Shown one piece after another: positions 58,955-64,000 of a DNA stretch of 64,000 bases. Made by a program: the position numbers and the translations under genes. The stretch is from Bacteroides zhangwenhongii (GTDB taxonomy: Bacteria > Bacteroidota > Bacteroidia > Bacteroidales > Bacteroidaceae): assembly GCF_009193325.2 (NCBI RefSeq), contig NZ_CP059856.1, forward strand, positions 3,596,001 to 3,660,000, in the 5' to 3' direction. Within the stretch, counting starts at the first letter, position 1, and the number at the start of each line of letters is the position of its first letter. The notes under the pieces were generated by a model. The model did no database searches. It saw only the letters and a list, made by a program, of their open reading frames with translations, and had not been told where the DNA came from.

Positions 58955-59995
58955 ATGAAAAAAGTTTTTATTTCGGCTTTTCTACTACTAAGCTTACTTA
59001 CTCTAAATGGATGTAAAAGCAATCAACCTCCAGTAAAAGAGACTGGTGAACCTTATGGTGTCAACCTCGCATGTGCCGACTTCGGTTCATCTTTTCCCGG
59101 AGAATATAATAAAGACTATACTTATCCGACAGATCAGGACCTCGAATATTGGCACAAAAAAGGTCTGAAACTTGTCAGGTTACCATTTAAATGGGAACGG
59201 TTGCAACTGGATCTGAAAGGCCCGCTGAACCAACATGACCTCAATAAAATGAAAGAACTGGTCAGAGCTGCAGAAAAGCGGGATATGGTCGTACTTCTTG
59301 ATTTGCATAATTATTGTCGCCGTTACATGAATAACGAACACACCCTTATCGGAAGTAACGGATTAACAATAGAAGATCTGGCCTCTTTCTGGCAAGCTAT
59401 CGCTAAAGAATTCTCGACTTTCAAAAATATATACGGCTACGGGCTGATGAATGAACCACACGATCTGGCTCCCGGAACTAATTGGTTCGACATGGCGCAA
59501 GCATCCATCAATGCCATTCGACAGGTCGATACCAACACCCTTATCATGGTAGGCGGCAATGACTGGTCATCGGCAGAACGCTGGATTGAACAAAGCGATA
59601 CACTCAAATTCTTAAAAGACCCTGCTAATAATCTCGCTTTTGAAGCGCATGTATATTTTGACAAAGATGCATCCGGTACTTATAAATATTCCTATGAAGA
59701 AGAGGGATGTTATCCGGAAAAAGGTATCGACCGGGTAAAACCTTTTGTCGAATGGATCAAACAAAATAATTTCCATGGCTTTATCGGAGAATATGGAATT
59801 CCCGACAATGATCCCCGTTGGAATGAAACTCTTGATTTGTTCCTGCACTATTTACAAGAGAACGGAATCAACGGCACCTATTGGGCAGCAGGTCCGTGGT
59901 GGGATACCTATTTCATGGCAATCACCCCTAAAGAGGGAAAAGACAGGCCGCAAATGCCCATAGTTGAGAAATATACGCATACTTTAAAGAAATAG
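58955..59995 (+). CDS. Second GH5 (subfamily 5-like) lipoprotein endoglucanase
   Basis: 346 residues, lipoprotein leader (FLLLSLLTLNGCKSN). Same family as the 55257 enzyme: GVNLACADFGSSFPGEYNKD, KLVRLPFKWERLQLD, LLDLHNYCRRYM, GLMNEPHDL with the acid/base near 167, and IGEYGIPDNDPRW with the nucleophile near 279. It differs in several loop regions from its paralogue, which may give different chain length or mannose tolerance. The next gene follows 4 bp later, so it is coupled. Confidence 0.8.
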   Translation: MKKVFISAFLLLSLLTLNGCKSNQPPVKETGEPYGVNLACADFGSSFPGEYNKDYTYPTDQDLEYWHKKGLKLVRLPFKWERLQLDLKGPLNQHDLNKMKELVRAAEKRDMVVLLDLHNYCRRYMNNEHTLIGSNGLTIEDLASFWQAIAKEFSTFKNIYGYGLMNEPHDLAPGTNWFDMAQASINAIRQVDTNTLIMVGGNDWSSAERWIEQSDTLKFLKDPANNLAFEAHVYFDKDASGTYKYSYEEEGCYPEKGIDRVKPFVEWIKQNNFHGFIGEYGIPDNDPRWNETLDLFLHYLQENGINGTYWAAGPWWDTYFMAITPKEGKDRPQMPIVEKYTHTLKK

Positions 59996-59999
59996 AATC

Positions 60000-61361
60000 A
60001 TGCTCAAACGACTCTCCATCTGCTACGTTTTATTCATTCTTTGTACGACCTGTGTTTCTGCTCAAGAAGACCGGTGGACAGGAAGTGCCACGAATCTATC
60101 AAAAGGCAACTTACGGGTAAATTCGTCCGGTCGCTACCTGGAATACACGGATGGAACTCCTTTTCTTTATCTGGGAGATACAGCTTGGGAACTCATCAGC
60201 CGTTTAAACGACAAAGAGACAGAACGATATTTGGAGAATCGCAGAGAAAAGGGATTTACCGTCATACAAACTGTAATTCTGGATGAATTAGACGGCATTA
60301 ACACCTCCTCCAACGGAGTCCCCCAATTAATCGACGGTAATATCGACCAACCTTCCCCCGAGTATTTCGCCCGTGTAGACAAAGTAATTTCTCTGGCTGC
60401 GACCAAAGGTTTATATATAGCATTGCTGCCAACCTGGGGCGATAAAGTAGACAAACAATGGGGAAAAGGACCGGAAATCTTCACCCCGGAGAATGCGTAT
60501 AGATATGGCAAGTGGTTGGGAGAACGCTATATGAATATGCCCAACCTGATATGGATAATAGGAGGTGACCGGAGTGGAGGCGGAAAAAACCGATCCATCT
60601 GGAACGCATTGGCAACCGGCATTAAAAGTATAGACCAAAATCATTTGATGACCTATCATCCGCAGGGTGAACACTCATCCTCATACTGGTTTCACGACGC
60701 TCCATGGTTGGACTTCAATATGTGTCAGTCCGGACATGCTCAACAGGATTTCGCCATCTATCAACGCATACTTCTACCCGACTTAAATAGGAAGCCACAC
60801 AAACCATGTATGGATGGAGAACCCCGATATGAGAATATTCCGATCAATTTTAAAAAAGAGAACGGAAGATTCGGAGAGGATGACGTCCGCCATACACTCT
60901 ACCAAAGCATGTTCAGTGGAGCCTGTGGCTATACATATGGTTGTAATGATATATGGCAAATGTTTGACACCGGACGCGAATCTAAATGTGATGCCGATAC
61001 TCCATGGCATCAGGCTATGGACAAACAAGGAGCATGGGATTTAATTCACTTTCGCAGATTATGGGAGAAATTTGATTTTACTCAAGGGAAGAGCCAACAA
61101 AGCATTTTTGGCAATGCCTCTTTAGAAAAGACAAACTACCCCGTAGCCTTCGGCAACAAAGACTATATACTGGTATATCTTCCGCAAGGTGGGAAAAGAA
61201 CCATCTATCTGCCTTCCATGAGTAGTCCCAAACGGACTTTAAAATGGATGAATCCCCGTAACGGACAAACCACATTCTACCAGTATACGACAACAGATAC
61301 GATTTCCATATCCTCGCCTACAGAAGGAAAAGGAAATGACTGGGTTTTAATAATCGAATAA
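60000..61361 (+). CDS. DUF4038/GH140-like glycoside hydrolase
   Basis: 453 residues, signal peptide (RLSICYVLFILCTTCVSAQE). DUF4038 features: LRVNSSGRYLEYTDGTPFLY, LGDTAWELISRLNDKETERY, FTVIQTVILDELDGIN, NLIWIIGGDRSGGGKN with the acid/base-type Asp, and CMDGEPRYENIPINF with the nucleophile-type Glu. The C-terminus holds the putative collagen-binding-like beta domain (MNPRNGQTTFYQYTTTDTIS). GH140 enzymes are apiosidases, but other DUF4038 members have other roles, so the substrate here is open. Confidence 0.8.
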   Translation: MLKRLSICYVLFILCTTCVSAQEDRWTGSATNLSKGNLRVNSSGRYLEYTDGTPFLYLGDTAWELISRLNDKETERYLENRREKGFTVIQTVILDELDGINTSSNGVPQLIDGNIDQPSPEYFARVDKVISLAATKGLYIALLPTWGDKVDKQWGKGPEIFTPENAYRYGKWLGERYMNMPNLIWIIGGDRSGGGKNRSIWNALATGIKSIDQNHLMTYHPQGEHSSSYWFHDAPWLDFNMCQSGHAQQDFAIYQRILLPDLNRKPHKPCMDGEPRYENIPINFKKENGRFGEDDVRHTLYQSMFSGACGYTYGCNDIWQMFDTGRESKCDADTPWHQAMDKQGAWDLIHFRRLWEKFDFTQGKSQQSIFGNASLEKTNYPVAFGNKDYILVYLPQGGKRTIYLPSMSSPKRTLKWMNPRNGQTTFYQYTTTDTISISSPTEGKGNDWVLIIE

Positions 61362-61388
61362 CCAACTGATAAAAAATAACTATAGAAT

Positions 61389-62558
61389 ATGAAAAGTAAC
61401 AGATTAGAAGAGCTGACACAGCACTATGAAGCTCTTATCACCCGGAAAAATGAGATATGCAATAACAATAACGGTATATACAGACGTTATCACTATCCTG
61501 TGTTAACAGCAGAACATGCACCATTAATCTGGAAGTATGATTTTGATGAGAAACAGAATCCATTCATGGAAGAGCGGATTGGCATCAACGCGGTAATGAA
61601 TACAGGAGCAATCAAAATCAATCATAAATATTACCTTGTGGCACGTGTCGAGGGAGCAGACCGAAAGTCATTCTTCGCAGTAGCGGAAAGCGACAGCCCG
61701 GTAGACGGGTTCCGCTTTTGGGATTATCCGATAGAAATGCCGGAAACAGATGTTCCCGACACCAATATGTACGACATGCGCCTGACCGCACATGAAGACG
61801 GATGGATCTACGGCATTTTCTGTGCGGAACGTAAAGATACGAACGCTCCGGCAGGTGATTTATCGTCAGCAGTGGCCGTAGCAGGTATTGCACGAACAAA
61901 GGACCTGAAAACATGGCAACGTTTACCGGACCTGAAATCTCCAAGCCAGCAACGAAACGTTGTGCTTCATCCGGAATTCGTTAACGGGAAATACGCTTTA
62001 TATACCCGCCCCCAGGATGGCTTTATCGACGCTGGTAATGGAGGAGGCATTGGCTGGGCACTCATAGACGACATCTGTCATGCCGAAATAAAAGAAGAAA
62101 AGATCATCAATAAACGGTTTTATCATACGATCAAGGAGGTAAAAAACGGAGAAGGGCCACACCCCATAAAAACCCCACAGGGATGGTTACATTTGGCACA
62201 TGGAGTAAGAGGATGCGCAGCCGGACTACGCTATGTATTATACCTATATATGACTTCCTTAGAAGATCCGACACAGATTATAGCCGAACCTGCAGGTTAT
62301 TTCATGGCTCCCATAGGAGAAGAAAGAATCGGTGATGTATCGAATGTATTATTCTCAAATGGATGGATTGAAGATGACAACGGAAAAGTTTATATCTATT
62401 ATGCGTCTTCCGACACCCGTCTTCATGTAGCCGAATCAACAGTAAGCCAGCTTGTAGATTATTGTCTGCACACGCCGGCAGACGGTTTTCGTTCCATAGA
62501 ATCCGTGAAACAGATCATTACTATGGTAAATCATAATAAGCAATACCTGAAACAATAA
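61389..62558 (+). CDS. GH130 family phosphorylase (4-O-beta-D-mannosyl-D-glucose phosphorylase-like)
   Basis: 389 residues without a signal peptide, so cytoplasmic. The length and pattern are those of GH130_1 (mannosylglucose phosphorylase of Bacteroides fragilis): [98 protein letters not shown]. It would split mannosyl-glucose with phosphate to mannose 1-phosphate and glucose. This is the strongest clue to glucomannan or mannan use. The transporter gene follows 10 bp later. Confidence 0.88.
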   Translation: MKSNRLEELTQHYEALITRKNEICNNNNGIYRRYHYPVLTAEHAPLIWKYDFDEKQNPFMEERIGINAVMNTGAIKINHKYYLVARVEGADRKSFFAVAESDSPVDGFRFWDYPIEMPETDVPDTNMYDMRLTAHEDGWIYGIFCAERKDTNAPAGDLSSAVAVAGIARTKDLKTWQRLPDLKSPSQQRNVVLHPEFVNGKYALYTRPQDGFIDAGNGGGIGWALIDDICHAEIKEEKIINKRFYHTIKEVKNGEGPHPIKTPQGWLHLAHGVRGCAAGLRYVLYLYMTSLEDPTQIIAEPAGYFMAPIGEERIGDVSNVLFSNGWIEDDNGKVYIYYASSDTRLHVAESTVSQLVDYCLHTPADGFRSIESVKQIITMVNHNKQYLKQ

Positions 62559-62568
62559 ACGCACCACC

Positions 62569-63966
62569 ATGGAAAACATAAAACTAAAAGAAAAAATCGG
62601 GTATGGATTAGGAGATGCAGCTTCTTCCATGTTCTGGAAGTTATTCACCATGTATCTATTATTCTTCTATACAGACGTGGTAGGTATCTCCTCGGCCGTT
62701 GTAGGAACAATGTTTCTCATCACACGTATCTGGGATACTTTCCTTGACCCGTTTGTCGGAATATTAGGTGACCGGACCAGTTCCCGATGGGGAAAATTCC
62801 GTCCTTACCTATTATGGGTGGCAATACCATTCGGTATCTGTGGCATACTAACCTTCTCTTCTTTCGGAGATAACATGACCACCAAAATAATATTTGCCTA
62901 CGCCACATACACTCTTATGATGATGGTATATTCCTTAATCAATGTGCCATACGCATCTCTATTAGGAGTAATGTCTGCCAATCCTCAAGTACGCACAGAG
63001 TTTTCCTCCTACCGTATGACATTTGCGTTTGGGGGAAGTATTCTGGTATTATTCCTCATTGAGCCGCTGGTCGATATATTCAGTAAGATGAAAATAACAG
63101 AGAGCCTACCCGACATTGCTTTCGGCTGGCAGATGGCCGCAGTCGTATTCGCCATTATGGCCAGCGGCATGTTCCTGTTAACGTTTCTATGGACCAAAGA
63201 AAGAGTGCAGCCTATAAAGGAAGAAAAAGGATCACTCAAAGAAGACCTGAAAGATTTAGGAAAAAACAAACCTTGGTGGATACTTTTATGCGCAGGAATC
63301 ATGGCATTAGTTTTCAATTCTCTCCGTGACGGTTCCGCTGTATTCTATTTTAAATATTATGTAGATGGTTCCGACACATTCTCCTTCTCATTCATGAACA
63401 GTGCCATCACACTCATTACTATTTACCTGGTATTAGGACAAGCAGCCAATATTCTCGGAATCATGTTCGTACCATCCCTCACCAAGAGAATCGGTAAAAA
63501 GAAAACGTACTTCATGGCTATGGTTTGCGCCACCATTTTAAGTGTGTTATTCTACTTTCTTCCCAAAGATTTTATTTGGGGAATTTTATGCTTACAGATT
63601 TTAATAAGTATCTGTGCCGGTATTATCTCCCCCTTGTTATGGTCTATGTATGCAGATATATCGGACTACTCCGAATGGAAAACCGGAAGACGGGCAACCG
63701 GCCTGATATTTTCTTCTTCATCCATGTCTCAAAAGTTCGGATGGACTATCGGAGGTGCTTTGACCGGATGGTTACTGGCTTATTTCGGTTTCAAAGCAAA
63801 CGTGATTCAATCTGATTTTGCCCAAACCGGTATTTGTATGATGATGAGTATTTTCCCGGCCATTGCTACCATGTTATCTGCAATCTTCATTTCACGTTAT
63901 CCGCTAAATGAAAAAAGATTATATGAGATATCAACGGAACTCGAAGAAAGAAGAAGAAAAAAATAA
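62569..63966 (+). CDS. GPH-type (MFS) sugar transporter
   Basis: 465 residues, about 12 membrane segments. GPH signature near the N-terminus: YGLGDAASSMFWKLFTMYLL, TRIWDTFLDPFVGILGDRTS, SRWGKFRPYLLW and FSSYRMTFAFGGSILV. It brings disaccharides into the cytoplasm with a cation, where the GH130 enzyme acts. It ends 25 bp before another start. Confidence 0.9.
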   Translation: MENIKLKEKIGYGLGDAASSMFWKLFTMYLLFFYTDVVGISSAVVGTMFLITRIWDTFLDPFVGILGDRTSSRWGKFRPYLLWVAIPFGICGILTFSSFGDNMTTKIIFAYATYTLMMMVYSLINVPYASLLGVMSANPQVRTEFSSYRMTFAFGGSILVLFLIEPLVDIFSKMKITESLPDIAFGWQMAAVVFAIMASGMFLLTFLWTKERVQPIKEEKGSLKEDLKDLGKNKPWWILLCAGIMALVFNSLRDGSAVFYFKYYVDGSDTFSFSFMNSAITLITIYLVLGQAANILGIMFVPSLTKRIGKKKTYFMAMVCATILSVLFYFLPKDFIWGILCLQILISICAGIISPLLWSMYADISDYSEWKTGRRATGLIFSSSSMSQKFGWTIGGALTGWLLAYFGFKANVIQSDFAQTGICMMMSIFPAIATMLSAIFISRYPLNEKRLYEISTELEERRRKK

Positions 63967-63991
63967 ATTCATCACTAATCAACGAATCAAT

Positions 63992-64000
63992 ATGGCTCAT
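63992..64000 (+). CDS. Start of next gene, cut by window end
   Basis: ATGGCTCAT follows the transporter by 25 bp, with no hairpin between. Only three codons are visible; in related loci a cellobiose 2-epimerase often accompanies GH130_1 and the transporter, but this cannot be confirmed here. Confidence 0.3.

Noticed and set aside
1..64000. CRISPR arrays
   Set aside because: No set of regularly spaced short direct repeats with unique spacers was seen; the repeats found are palindromic, tandem or two-copy.

Overview
The window reads as the chromosome of a gut Bacteroides or a close relative. The basis is the Bacteroidetes promoter form (a TTTG or TTG, about 20 nt, then TAnnTTTG), SusC/SusD pairs, GH2, GH5, GH130 and GH172 enzymes, BmgA/BmgB-type mobilization genes, and the small proteins typical of Bacteroidales mobile elements. 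The species cannot be read from the sequence alone.

Layout. (1) Bases 1 to about 15,922 are the right-hand part of a first integrative element, called A here. It carries DUF3853-like and VapE-like genes, a mobilization module (ribbon-helix-helix protein, relaxase, membrane coiled-coil protein), a structured RNA, and a cargo zone: a lipoprotein, a secreted repeat protein, a membrane-anchored UvrD/HelD-type helicase, a GIY-YIG nuclease, an AlbA_2 ATP-binding regulator with two XRE repressors, and a TIR-NTPase-TPR protein. The cargo looks like a defence island. (2) Bases 15,923-33,030 are a complete second element, B, of 17,108 bp. It is bounded by two identical 44-bp copies of a tRNA 3' part (CAT anticodon loop to the acceptor end). 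Neither copy has the tRNA 5' half next to it, so the functional tRNA must lie left of base 1, and A and B sit in tandem in one tRNA. B encodes a tyrosine integrase, an SF2 helicase, a winged-helix protein, an IS256-family insertion, a polyvalent-protein kinase, DUF3871, a minimal tyrosine recombinase, a second copy of the structured RNA, GYF/CD225-like and DUF2752 membrane proteins, a penicillin-binding-protein pseudoenzyme, an A1S_2505-like protein and a muramidase joined to an HExxH protein. The look is of a phage-related or satellite-like element. (3) From 33,031 on is ordinary chromosome: the tRNA terminator, a toxin-antitoxin-like pair, a Cof-type HAD phosphatase, an ECF sigma factor, a D-Ala-D-Ala dipeptidase, a methyltransferase, a TonB receptor with a metallophosphatase, an MscS channel and a Ca2+/Na+ antiporter. 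(4) From 45,573 to the end is a polysaccharide utilization locus: GH172 on the minus strand, then GH5, SusC, SusD, an IPT/TIG surface protein, GH5, GH2, GH5, a DUF4038/GH140-like protein, GH130 and a GPH-type sugar transporter. Endo-beta-1,4-glucanase-like GH5s plus a beta-mannosidase-like GH2 and a mannosylglucose-phosphorylase-like GH130 fit glucomannan or a related beta-1,4-glycan.

The most interesting signal is a pair of related structured RNAs, one per element (about 6,225-6,460 and 25,764-26,028). They share a promoter box, a GNRA-capped 5' hairpin and several short conserved blocks. Their long stems are conserved in pairing while differing in sequence. In both, one strand of the apical stem can pair either locally or with a 3' segment, as in a pseudoknot or switch. 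Other points: a PBP homologue that has lost its catalytic motifs, a family of intergenic palindromes with a conserved ATACCCC-type loop in B, one of them split by the IS, and tandem 11-bp repeats near element ends that look like integrase arm sites.
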